In this document: positions 45,318 through 53,548 of the stretch, in pieces
Numbering within the stretch: the stretch's first letter is position 1
Layout: each line of letters starts with the position of its first letter
Assembly (NCBI GenBank): GCA_949283575.1
Contig: CASDSU010000031.1
Coordinates: 150,644 to 214,643, forward strand
Source of the DNA: an uncultured Eubacteriales bacterium
GTDB taxonomy: Bacteria > Bacillota > Clostridia > TANB77 > UBA1234
Reading direction: 5' to 3'
Length of the DNA stretch: 64,000 nt
The notes under the pieces: model-generated
The model's input: only the letters and a program-made list of their open reading frames with translations
The model's database searches: none
Told to the model about the DNA's origin: nothing
Program-made: the position numbers and the translations under genes

Positions 45318-46773
45318 TCCTATGCTGCTGTGCGATTTCTACAAGACGGTTCACAGTGATATGATCAATCCTGGAATGACCAAGTCGATGTCCTACTACA
45401 CTCCTAGAATGAGCAGAGTGAAAAGGTGGGACAAGGTGGTTATGTTTGGCCTTCAGATGTTCTGTAATACCTGGCTTATCAAGTATTTCAACAAGTACTT
45501 CTTTGAACTCCCTGAAGAGGAAGTTGTGAGAGAGTATAAGCGAGTGCTGGATGCATCGCTTGCTGAAGGAATTTATGACTACGAGAAAATCAAGAAGCTT
45601 CATCGTTTGGGATATCTGCCGATTGAAATCATTTCCTTGCCTGAAGGAACCATGGTACCGATTCACGTGCCGATGTTCGGAATTACGAACACGCATCCTG
45701 AATTTGCCTGGCTTCCGCAGGCGCTTGAAAGCCTGATTTCTGCAGAGGTATGGTACCCTCAGATTACCGCAACTGTCGGCGCAACTTACAGGCAGATTGT
45801 GAATAAGTACTATGATCTGACCTGCGATGACAACATTCCGAGAGCAAAAGCTTTGGGTGCGTTCGACTTCAGAGGTGACGATGGCCTGGACGCTGCGCTT
45901 AAGGCAGGTGCCGGTTGGTGCATGTCTTTCTTCAATACTGCAACGGTACCTGTAATTCCGTATCTTGAAAAGAATTTCAAGTGCGACGTTACGAAGGAAC
46001 CTGTTGCATACGGCGCAGTCAGCACTGAGCACTTCGTGATGTGTAGCAACTACGCAGTCGATGGAGACGAAATCACTTTCCTTAGGAGACTCTTAAATGA
46101 ACTGTATCCCAACACTAGTTTCTCTTGTGTCCTTGACAGCTATGATTATTGGAATGTTATTGACAACATTCTTCCACAGCTTTATGATGACATTATGAAG
46201 CATAACGGCTGCATGCTGATGCGCGGTGACTCTGGTGATTGTGTTGAAGTTGTTACCAAGACGGTTTTCAAGCTTTGGGAACTGTTTGGTGGAACTATCA
46301 ACAGCAAGGGTTACAAGGTTCTGGATCCTCATGTTAAGGCAATCTACGGCGACAGCATCACTGTGCAGAGATGCGAGAGAATCTATGAAATTCTCATGGA
46401 AAATGGTTTTGCTTGTAGCAATGTTGCATTGGGCGTTGGTTCGTTCTCTATGCATTGCATCGAGGAATATGACATCTTGAAGCCGTTTACCAGAGATACG
46501 TTTGGTTCCTGCATCAAGGCCTGCTATGCTGAAGTAAACGGAAAGTGCTATCCGATTTTCAAGGATCCCAAGGAAGGCGGATTCAAGAAGAGCCAGAAGG
46601 GACTGTGCTACGTATTTAGGGACGAGAATGGCGAACTGAAATACGAAGATGGTTACACATCTGAAACGATCCCTGAAGGAAACCTGCTTGAAACTGTATT
46701 CAAGGATGGTAAGCTCGTGAAAGAGTATACGCTTTCTGAAGTCAGAAGCATTTTGAATGGAGGGAATTTCTAA
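45304..46773 (+). CDS. nadV: Nicotinamide phosphoribosyltransferase (NadV/NAMPT)
   Basis: 489 residues. LLCDFYKTVHSDMINPGMTK at the N-terminus, STEHFVMCSNYAVDGDEI, MRGDSGDCVEVV and GVGSFSMHCIEEYD match NAMPT enzymes, which make NMN from nicotinamide and PRPP. ATG follows TGGAGGTATGAAAG. It overlaps prs by 14 bases and its TAA shares one base with the nadE ATG (TAATG). Closest in flavour to phage and proteobacterial NadV rather than to PncB. Confidence 0.9.
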   Translation: MYDINPMLLCDFYKTVHSDMINPGMTKSMSYYTPRMSRVKRWDKVVMFGLQMFCNTWLIKYFNKYFFELPEEEVVREYKRVLDASLAEGIYDYEKIKKLHRLGYLPIEIISLPEGTMVPIHVPMFGITNTHPEFAWLPQALESLISAEVWYPQITATVGATYRQIVNKYYDLTCDDNIPRAKALGAFDFRGDDGLDAALKAGAGWCMSFFNTATVPVIPYLEKNFKCDVTKEPVAYGAVSTEHFVMCSNYAVDGDEITFLRRLLNELYPNTSFSCVLDSYDYWNVIDNILPQLYDDIMKHNGCMLMRGDSGDCVEVVTKTVFKLWELFGGTINSKGYKVLDPHVKAIYGDSITVQRCERIYEILMENGFACSNVALGVGSFSMHCIEEYDILKPFTRDTFGSCIKACYAEVNGKCYPIFKDPKEGGFKKSQKGLCYVFRDENGELKYEDGYTSETIPEGNLLETVFKDGKLVKEYTLSEVRSILNGGNF

Positions 46774-47507
46774 TGTTTGATGCAAATAAAACAAAAAACG
46801 AAGTAGTTGCATGGATAAGGAAGTTTTTCGAAGAAAACGGTCCGACCTGTAACGCAATCGTTGGTATTTCTGGTGGAAAGGATAGCAGCATCGTTGCAGC
46901 GCTTTGCGTAGATGCTCTTGGTAAAGATAGAGTAATTGGCGTGCTTATGCCTAATGGTGTACAGTCTGATATTCATTACGCAGAGATGATTGTGAATCAT
47001 CTTGGAATCAAGAGCTACGTTGTGAATATCGCAGATGCTGTGAATGGTGTAATAAGCAATATTCCGGCTGAGCTCGAGCTTACGAGCCAGACTTTGATTA
47101 ACCTGCCTCCGCGTATTCGAATGTCGACGCTTTACGCAGTGAGTCAAAGCTGCAATGGTCGCGTAGCCAATACCTGCAACCTTTCTGAAGACTGGGTTGG
47201 CTATTCTACCAGGTATGGTGATTCTGTTGGAGATTTCAGTCCGCTTTCACAACTTACTGTTACCGAAATCAAGGAAATCGGTAGACTCATTGGACTTCCT
47301 GCCGAGCTCATTGACAAGGTTCCGAGCGATGGTTTGTGTGGCAAAACTGATGAAGACAATCTGGGCTTTACATATGCTGCACTTGATCGATACATCCGCG
47401 AAGGTGTTTGCGAAGACCAGGAAGTGAAGAATCGAATCGACACGTTGCACGAAAAGAACTTGTTTAAGTTACAACTTATGCCTTGCTATCAGTATGAAGC
47501 AAGATAA
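46773..47507 (+). CDS. nadE: NAD synthetase, ammonia-dependent
   Basis: 244 residues. The PP-loop SGGKDSS (33-39), the NTCNLSEDWVGYSTRYGD segment and VPSDGLCGKTDEDNLGF identify NadE, which amidates deamido-NAD. No N-terminal glutaminase domain, so free ammonia is used. Last gene of the GC-richer operon, directly coupled to nadV. NadE serves the nicotinate branch while NadV feeds NMN, so the operon covers both routes only partly; no PncB or NadD is seen in the window. Confidence 0.92.
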   Translation: MFDANKTKNEVVAWIRKFFEENGPTCNAIVGISGGKDSSIVAALCVDALGKDRVIGVLMPNGVQSDIHYAEMIVNHLGIKSYVVNIADAVNGVISNIPAELELTSQTLINLPPRIRMSTLYAVSQSCNGRVANTCNLSEDWVGYSTRYGDSVGDFSPLSQLTVTEIKEIGRLIGLPAELIDKVPSDGLCGKTDEDNLGFTYAALDRYIREGVCEDQEVKNRIDTLHEKNLFKLQLMPCYQYEAR

Positions 47508-47513
47508 AAAAAG

Positions 47514-47557
47514 AGACGCCCATAAAACAAATGTTTTATGGGTGTCTTTTTGTTTTT
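47514..47557 (+). terminator. NAD operon terminator
   Basis: AGACGCCCATAAAAC pairs with GTTTTATGGGTGTCT (one wobble), then T5. Confidence 0.87.
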
Positions 47558-47580
47558 TATTATATTTTAGTAAAAACTTA

Positions 47581-47673
47581 TTGACAAATTGAGGTGTTAA
47601 TAATAAATTGTTAATAACAAAAACCGAAAGGTTTATTGTTTTTAAAGTTTGATATTAACTAAATGTTAATATC
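47581..47673 (+). promoter_or_regulatory. pnuC-nadR upstream region with NrtR-type palindromes
   Basis: TTGACA at 47581. GTGTTAATA (47594-47602) with TAATAACAAA (47612-47621) repeats the NAD-operon operator, the right arm being identical. A second perfect palindrome, GATATTAAC-taaat-GTTAATATC (47651-47673), lies just before the ribosome site. Confidence 0.5.
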
Positions 47674-47695
47674 AAAAAGATGGGGGAATGTTAAT

Positions 47696-48305
47696 ATGAA
47701 ATTAAATGAGGTATTAAAGAATGAAGTGAGCGGTTGGAAAGTATTAGAGGTATTGTGGTTACTTCTGGCTTGTGGTGTTATTATTGGTTTAAGTATTTAT
47801 TGGAATGACAGTTTAATGGGTATTATATGCTATTATTTCATATAATGCTAAGCTTTATGGAGAAACAATGTTAAATGCTCTATATTATGTACCAATGCAA
47901 TTTGTTGGTTTTTATATTTGGAGTAAAAATATGAATCAAGAAACACATGAAGTCAAAAAACGTCATATGAATAACAAATCAAGAATTACATGTTTGTTTT
48001 CAATGATTATTTTAACTTTGGTGTACGCTTTGATTTTGAAAAAGATGGGAGATGCAATGCCTTTTGTTGATAGTTTCACAACAATTTCTTCAGTGATTGC
48101 TATGATAATTTCTATAAAAATGTTTTCAGAACAATGGTGGATTTGGATTGCGGTAGATGTTTTTAGTGTATACATGTGGCTTTGCAATTTTATGAGTGGC
48201 AGCGAAAATATGGCTACTTTATTGATGTGGGCGGTGTATTTAGGAAACGCCATAATAATGTGTATTAAATGGGAGAAAGAAATAAGAAAGGTGGAAGAAA
48301 AATGA
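47696..48305 (+). pseudogene. pnuC: PnuC nicotinamide riboside transporter, internally deleted and out of frame
   Basis: The N-terminal part (VSGWKVLEVLWLLLACGVIIGLSIYWNDSLMGII) and C-terminal part (YNAKLYGETMLNALYYVPMQFVGFYIWSKNM) are clear PnuC segments, but they lie in different frames and roughly 35-40 residues between them (about one to two helices) are absent. The break is near 47830-47850 and has no CGG. The downstream half keeps helices to 48290. ATG 47696 follows GGGGGAATG. A decayed transporter; its remaining 3' end overlaps the nadR-like start (ATGA). Confidence 0.75.
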
Positions 48306-48895
48306 AGTACAAAATTGATATGTATGGAGGAGCGTTTAATCCATTGCACTTAGGACATGTAAATAATATAATTACTGCTTCGAATCAATGTGAAAAGTTG
48401 TATGTGGTTCTTAGTGTTACTAATGCTCCAAATAAGATTGATCACAGAGAAAGATTGATGTGGCTTAGGAATCTCACAAGCGACATGGAAAATGTTGAAG
48501 TTTTTGAAATTTTGTTCAAGCATAAGCAACTCGAAAAAGATGCTATGAGAAATGCGAATAAAGTTTTAATCATTGATACAGATGCACTAATTACCTTATA
48601 TTATTACCAATTAGGATTTGAAAACACACCTGATTTCAATCCGAATTTTCCCCAAATTGCAGAATGCATATCTGCATTAAACAACTACGATTTGTATATT
48701 TTCTTAGAGCCAGATGTAAAGTGGGTGCAAGACGGAACTAGAACTTATGGAGATAATGAAGTAAGGAAAGCGAATAACCAAAAGTTAAAGCAAATACTTC
48801 AAAAGAACAATATTGCATACGTATCTATCAGCGGTGACTATAGTGAAAGGTATGAGAAGAATAAAGAATTAATAAAAAGCCTAATTCAAGTATAA
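48302..48895 (+). CDS. NadR-like protein with large internal deletion
   Basis: 197 residues; complete NadR proteins without the HTH are about 340. The N-terminus has the NMN adenylyltransferase motif GGAFNPLHLGH (9-19). It then jumps at about residue 72 to the second half of the ribosylnicotinamide kinase domain (NKVLIIDTDALITLYYYQLGF, FLEPDVKWVQDGTRTYG). The ISTxR motif of the first domain and the Walker A of the kinase are missing, so neither activity is likely. The deletion kept the frame. ATG 48302 follows AAGGTGG. Confidence 0.75.
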   Translation: MKYKIDMYGGAFNPLHLGHVNNIITASNQCEKLYVVLSVTNAPNKIDHRERLMWLRNLTSDMENVEVFEILFKHKQLEKDAMRNANKVLIIDTDALITLYYYQLGFENTPDFNPNFPQIAECISALNNYDLYIFLEPDVKWVQDGTRTYGDNEVRKANNQKLKQILQKNNIAYVSISGDYSERYEKNKELIKSLIQV

Positions 48896-48989
48896 AAATT
48901 AATATTTCCTCTAAAAGCATCTTTAAATAAAGGTGCGAGAAGAAAAGTGTGGCATATCCTCAAGTTGGATATGCTACTACGTTTTAAGC

Positions 48990-49019
48990 TAGACTTTTAA
49001 TGGACGTCCCAAAAGTCTA
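48990..49019. repeat. GGGACG-core palindrome, copy 5 (TAGACTTTT arms)
   Basis: TAGACTTTT (48990-48998) and AAAAGTCTA (49011-49019) flank GGACGTCCC. It lies between the convergent nadR-like and nrtR genes, where it could also act in termination. Confidence 0.6.
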
Positions 49020-49023
49020 CAAC

Positions 49024-49842
49024 TTATCCTTTTTTATATGTAAACAAAACAGATGGTCTGTGTCCTTCACCAGTTTGAACATAATTTGTTTTCTTAACTT
49101 TGCTTGCAATTGTTCTTCTAAAAGCAGGTTCTAATAATTTTTTATTCAAGATAGCTTCATATACTTTTTGAAGTTCACCTAAAGTGAAATATTTAGGCAT
49201 CATATAAAAAACTAAATCAGTATATTCAATTTTATTTCTGACTCTCTCAATGCCATTAAAAATAATCAAAGGATGATCAAAAGCAATAAAATCATTTTTT
49301 GTAAGTTCATATTTTACACTTCTTGAGGCAGCATCAATAGATTTTTTACACTCGATTTTAAAAGATACAGAGCCATTATCTAAATTAATTTTTATGTTTT
49401 TATCATTATCTGTAATAAACTCCATATTAAACCAAGAGGCATTTGGATTTATTTTATCTGTTATTTTATTCTTATCAACCAACGCGATGAAAGAGGTAGA
49501 AACAACTCTACATCTAGGATCACGATTCACATTATCGTAAGTATACAGCTGTTCCATATAAATATTTTCTAGGTTGACTTCTTTTTTTAAAATTCTTTTA
49601 GCAGTATCTTCTAGAGTTTCAGTATTAGGATTCAAAAAGCCACCAGGCAAGCACCATTTATCTTTATAAGGAAATTCATTTCTTTTAACAAGCAAAATAC
49701 TTAACTTTTTCTCATTAATTTTACGATAATTCTCTTGTTTCTCAGAAGAAATACTTAAAAGTAAGATATCAGAAGTCATAGAAAGTTGATCATAATCTTT
49801 AGGATTATAATTTTTTAAAAATTCTTCTTCAGTTTTATACAT
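49024..49842 (-). CDS. nrtR: NrtR-like Nudix/winged-helix transcriptional regulator of NAD metabolism
   Basis: 272 residues. N-terminal Nudix-fold domain with CLPGGFLNPNTETLEDTAKRILKKEV, where the REUXEE core is altered (RILKKEVN), so ADP-ribose binding rather than hydrolysis is likely. The C-terminal winged helix has YFTLGELQKVYEAILNKKLLEPAFRRTIASK. NrtR proteins repress NAD salvage genes and release DNA on binding ADP-ribose. It sits next to both NAD gene sets and matching palindromes precede both. Confidence 0.8.
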   Translation of the reverse strand: MYKTEEEFLKNYNPKDYDQLSMTSDILLLSISSEKQENYRKINEKKLSILLVKRNEFPYKDKWCLPGGFLNPNTETLEDTAKRILKKEVNLENIYMEQLYTYDNVNRDPRCRVVSTSFIALVDKNKITDKINPNASWFNMEFITDNDKNIKINLDNGSVSFKIECKKSIDAASRSVKYELTKNDFIAFDHPLIIFNGIERVRNKIEYTDLVFYMMPKYFTLGELQKVYEAILNKKLLEPAFRRTIASKVKKTNYVQTGEGHRPSVLFTYKKG

Positions 49843-50001
49843 AAAATCACATCCGTTCTATATATTGATTTATTGATAATAGCATTTTATTAAAAACACG
49901 GTAAAAAGTCAATGTGAAACTTATTTGTTCCTCTTGTTCAAATGAAAAATAATAGGTAAAATATAGTTGAGATTTTGATGTAAATGAAAAGAGGAGAATA
50001 T

Positions 50002-50880
50002 ATGGGGAATATATTTCAGCTAGTAATTAACTTTGCAGTAGTAGTTGTAATGTTCTTTGCAATGGCAATTTTTAGATATTACAAGAAGCGTCCAAAAGGT
50101 GTAAAAAAATTTGATATTAATCGTGAAATAAGAAAAATAGCAAATGTAAAAGAGGAAGAAATAGATGAAAGAAAAATATACATAATAGATAGTAAAAATG
50201 AAATTAATCCTAAGGCGACGATTATATATTTACATGGTGGTGCATATGTTGGTGGAATTACTAATCGTCATTGGAATTTTATTTATAAACTTGTAAATGA
50301 TACGAAAATGAAAATTATTTTTCCAGATTATCCACTTGCTCCTAAGAATACATACAAAGACGTATTTGATATGTTGGAAAAAGTTTATGATAAATGTAAA
50401 GATATAGATAATTTGATTTTTATGGGAGATTCTGCAGGTGGAGCTTTGTCATTAGCGTTTGCGGAAAAATTAGCATTAGAAGATAAAAAACAGCCAACTA
50501 AATTAATCTTAATTTCTCCTTGGCTTGATATATCGCTCAAAAATGAAAAAATATCAGAAAAAGAAAAGGAGGATACAGTATTAAAAAAATCTGTTTTGAA
50601 ATTAGCTGCTGAAATGTATTCGGACAAAACTGATTTAGAAAATTATTTACTCAGTCCAATAAATGGTGATATCGATAAGATAAAAAATGTCACTATTTTT
50701 ACAGGAACATCAGATATGTTAAATCCAGATGTTCATACATTAAAAGAAAAGTTTGATAATCAAAAGAATGGTCGATTAAAGATAATCGAAAAAGAAAAGG
50801 CAACTCATAATTGGATTATTGAAGATATGAATGCAAAGGAAGATTATATGACTTTAGTGAAAGAAATATTAGAATTTTGA
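50002..50880 (+). CDS. Alpha/beta-hydrolase, HSL-type carboxylesterase
   Basis: 292 residues. N-terminal helix (residues 5-24) anchors it to the membrane. Oxyanion motif YLHGGAYVGG (78-82), nucleophile Ser144 in GDSAGG, acid Asp in TSDMLNPD and His in ATHNW complete the triad. ATG 50002 follows AGAGGAG; an in-frame ATG at 49984 overlaps that site. First of a three-gene set with an acyltransferase-like protein and a DUF6320-like protein, probably a lipid or ester modification unit. Substrate unknown. Confidence 0.82.
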   Translation: MGNIFQLVINFAVVVVMFFAMAIFRYYKKRPKGVKKFDINREIRKIANVKEEEIDERKIYIIDSKNEINPKATIIYLHGGAYVGGITNRHWNFIYKLVNDTKMKIIFPDYPLAPKNTYKDVFDMLEKVYDKCKDIDNLIFMGDSAGGALSLAFAEKLALEDKKQPTKLILISPWLDISLKNEKISEKEKEDTVLKKSVLKLAAEMYSDKTDLENYLLSPINGDIDKIKNVTIFTGTSDMLNPDVHTLKEKFDNQKNGRLKIIEKEKATHNWIIEDMNAKEDYMTLVKEILEF

Positions 50881-50907
50881 TAAAACTAGAAATAAAGGAA
50901 AGGATTT

Positions 50908-52182
50908 ATGAATAAGAAAAAAGTTAGATGGAGAAGGCTAGATAGTTCTGCAAAGCTTTTTCCTTTTGTATCAAATAAAAAACTGAGTTCAGTTTATAGA
51001 GTTTCTGTGGTTTTAAAGGATAAAATCAAGCCAGAGTTATTGCAACAGGCTTTGGAAGAAGTTTTAAATAAACATTCTGTTTTTAAAGTAACGATGAGAC
51101 GCGGTTTTTTTTGGTATTATTTTGAAGAAAATATGAAAAAGCCAAAAGTTCAAATCGAAAGCACATATCCTTGTAAATATATTGAAAAACGAGCGAACAA
51201 AGGATATCCATTCAGAGTTAGTTATTATGAAAGAAAGATTAATTTGGAAGTTTTTCATTCTTTGACGGATGCTAATACCTCAATAAAATTCTTGCAAGAA
51301 ATTGTCTATGAATATATAGATTTGAGCAAAAATAGAAGTTTGGAAAGAAGGATACATGAAGATATAATTTCCAATAATGCGGAAGATAGCTATTTGAAAA
51401 ATTATGATAAAGAGAAAAAACAAAAATCACATGCACACAAAGCTTTTAATATAAAAGGCAGAAAGCTTCCTTTTGGTGCAATGGGAGTAATTCATGAATT
51501 TATAGATATATCTGATTTGAAAAAGGCGTCAAAGGCTGCAGGAGCAACAATTACAGAATATATGTCAGCGGTGCTTGCATATTCAATATATTTAGAAAAA
51601 TATAAGACACAAAGAGGTAAAAAGCCAATTGTAATACACATTCCAGTGGATTTGAAAAAGTATTATGAATCAAATACAATTCTTAATTTCTTTTTATTTG
51701 TAACTATTGAAATAAAGATTGAAAAAAATCAAGAATATCAGTTTGAAGATTTTTTGAGAATTGTACTTAGTGAATTTGATAAGAAACTTACACATGCAGA
51801 GCTGGAAAAAGCAATGACATCTGCTGTAAAAACTGGAAGTAACATAGTTACAAGGATTGCACCAATGCCACTAAAAAAATTCATTTCACATATATCATAT
51901 TTTTCCACTCGAAAAAATATAACGACAACAATTTCAAACTTGGGAAATATTGTAGTACCAGAAGAATACAAAAAAGAAATTGAAACCTTTTTGTTTTTGT
52001 TACCTGCGGATACAATAGGAAATACTAAAACCTCAATAGTTTCATATGGTGAAAAATTAATTTTTACCTTTACATCACTTTTAGCTGACAATGATATTGA
52101 AAGAAGAGTTTACAATTTCTTAAAAGAGAAGAATATAAAAATAAAAACAGAAAGTAATGGTGTATATGAGTCTTTATCCTAA
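50908..52182 (+). CDS. Condensation/alcohol-acetyltransferase-like acyltransferase
   Basis: 424 residues with the two-lobe BAHD/condensation fold pattern. The catalytic HxxxD is in EVFHSLTDANT (His117, Asp121). AAGATITEYMSAVLAYS and IHIPVDLKKYYESNTILNFF match later conserved segments of the family. It would transfer an acyl group from a thioester to an alcohol or amine. ATG follows AAAGGAAAGG. It overlaps the next gene by 26 bases. Confidence 0.7.
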   Translation: MNKKKVRWRRLDSSAKLFPFVSNKKLSSVYRVSVVLKDKIKPELLQQALEEVLNKHSVFKVTMRRGFFWYYFEENMKKPKVQIESTYPCKYIEKRANKGYPFRVSYYERKINLEVFHSLTDANTSIKFLQEIVYEYIDLSKNRSLERRIHEDIISNNAEDSYLKNYDKEKKQKSHAHKAFNIKGRKLPFGAMGVIHEFIDISDLKKASKAAGATITEYMSAVLAYSIYLEKYKTQRGKKPIVIHIPVDLKKYYESNTILNFFLFVTIEIKIEKNQEYQFEDFLRIVLSEFDKKLTHAELEKAMTSAVKTGSNIVTRIAPMPLKKFISHISYFSTRKNITTTISNLGNIVVPEEYKKEIETFLFLLPADTIGNTKTSIVSYGEKLIFTFTSLLADNDIERRVYNFLKEKNIKIKTESNGVYESLS

Positions 52183-52732
52183 TATTATTAATGTAAAAAA
52201 GAGTGATATTGTTATAAACACTCTTATCATAATATCAGAAATATTGTGCGCATCGTGTATTTTAATAAATGCTTTAACTACGCCTAATTTTAAATGGTCG
52301 CTAATAGTGATTTTAGGTGTTATATACTCATGGATTACTGTATATTATGCGGTAAAACGAACAATAAATATAGCATCACATGTTTTACTTCAAACAGTAG
52401 CGGTTTCAGCAATTTTATTTTTATTAGATGTAATAATTGGGTATAGAGGATGGTCAATTTCAATAGGTCTTCCTATAGCAATATGTACTGAAAATATTAC
52501 AATGTTAGTTTTAACAATCGTTACGAGAAAAAAATACTTTAAATATGCGTTATATCAAATATTAGCGCTTACATTAAATACAGTAATAATTGTAATTATT
52601 GCGGTAGCAAGTCCAAAAAAAATGTTACCAATATCATTAACGTCAATCACAAGTATAATCACATTAATTATGGCAATAGCCTTGTGTGGTAAGGATTTAA
52701 AGGAAGAACTAAAAAGATTTTTTCATCTATAA
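52157..52732 (+). CDS. DUF6320-like integral membrane protein
   Basis: 191 residues, six hydrophobic helices, beginning with a short cytosolic SLYPNIINVKKSD segment typical of DUF6320 neighbours of alcohol-acetyltransferase-like proteins. The start may be ATG 52157 or 52166. Its gene overlap with the acyltransferase implies a shared role. Function unknown. Confidence 0.65.
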   Translation: MVYMSLYPNIINVKKSDIVINTLIIISEILCASCILINALTTPNFKWSLIVILGVIYSWITVYYAVKRTINIASHVLLQTVAVSAILFLLDVIIGYRGWSISIGLPIAICTENITMLVLTIVTRKKYFKYALYQILALTLNTVIIVIIAVASPKKMLPISLTSITSIITLIMAIALCGKDLKEELKRFFHL

Positions 52733-52760
52733 ACACAAGTGGCGGAGAAATTTCAACCTC

Positions 52761-52789
52761 TTGTTAGTAGACTTAAAATATGCTAAAAT
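52761..52789 (+). promoter_or_regulatory. Promoter of the smsCB operon
   Basis: TTGTTA (52761-52766), 17-base spacer, extended -10 TGcTAAAAT (52784-52789), 39 bases before the smsC start. Confidence 0.55.
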
Positions 52790-52828
52790 ATCTACTGACT
52801 TACTTTGGTAATAAATGGAGGAAAAATA

Positions 52829-53548
52829 ATGTTAGAATTAAAAAATATAAATTTTACAAGGGATGATAAACATATATTAAAAAATTTAAGTTTAGAACTT
52901 CCAAATGATAAATTTGTTGTAATTACTGGACCAAATGGTTCTGGTAAGTCAACGCTTGCAAAGATAATAATGGGAATTGAAAAACCAGATTCTGGTAGAA
53001 TTATTTTTGATGGAGAGGATATTACCGAGCTATCAATTGATGAAAGAGCTAGAAAGGGAATAGGATATGCATTTCAACAGGTTGTTAAATTTAAAGGTAT
53101 AACAGTATACGATTTGATTAGGCTTTCGTCTGGAAAAAATGTTACAAAAGCAGAAGCTTGTGAAATTCTTTCAGCTGTTGGACTTTGTGCAAAAGAATAT
53201 ATAGATAGAGAAATTAATTCATCGCTTTCAGGTGGAGAGCTTAAAAGAATTGAAATTGCTACTGTTGCTATTCAGAATAATAAATTAATTATATTTGATG
53301 AGCCAGAGGCTGGTATTGATTTATGGAGTTTCTCAAACTTAATTGAATTATTTGAAGACTTAAGAGAAAAAAATAAAAACAGTACTTCTATAATAATCTC
53401 GCATCAAGAGAGAATTTTAGATATTGCAGACATAGTTGTTTTGCTTAACAATGGTGAAGTTCAGGATATTGGTTCGAGAGATAAAATAAATACAGTTACA
53501 GTGGACAAGCAATGTTGCAAGCTATCAAGGAGGAAACAAAATGGATAA
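52829..53548 (+). CDS. sufC: SufC-like ATPase of a minimal Fe-S assembly system (SmsC)
   Basis: 239 residues. Walker A GPNGSGKST, Q-loop AFQQVVKFKGI, signature SLSGGELKR and Walker B IFDEPEAGIDL are of SufC type. With SmsB it forms the scaffold for [Fe-S] cluster assembly. ATG 52829 follows TGGAGGAAA. No SufS or SufU gene is nearby, matching the minimal SMS arrangement seen in anaerobes. Overlaps the next gene by 8 bases. Confidence 0.85.
   Translation: MLELKNINFTRDDKHILKNLSLELPNDKFVVITGPNGSGKSTLAKIIMGIEKPDSGRIIFDGEDITELSIDERARKGIGYAFQQVVKFKGITVYDLIRLSSGKNVTKAEACEILSAVGLCAKEYIDREINSSLSGGELKRIEIATVAIQNNKLIIFDEPEAGIDLWSFSNLIELFEDLREKNKNSTSIIISHQERILDIADIVVLLNNGEVQDIGSRDKINTVTVDKQCCKLSRRKQNG

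Noticed and set aside
44466..46857. Long minus-strand open frames across prs, nadV and nadE
   Set aside because: They are antisense to genes with full catalytic motifs; GC-richer DNA simply leaves the opposite frames open.
47820..47867. pnuC break as another CGG +1 site
   Set aside because: No CGG at the junction, and about 35-40 residues are missing, so it is a deletion.
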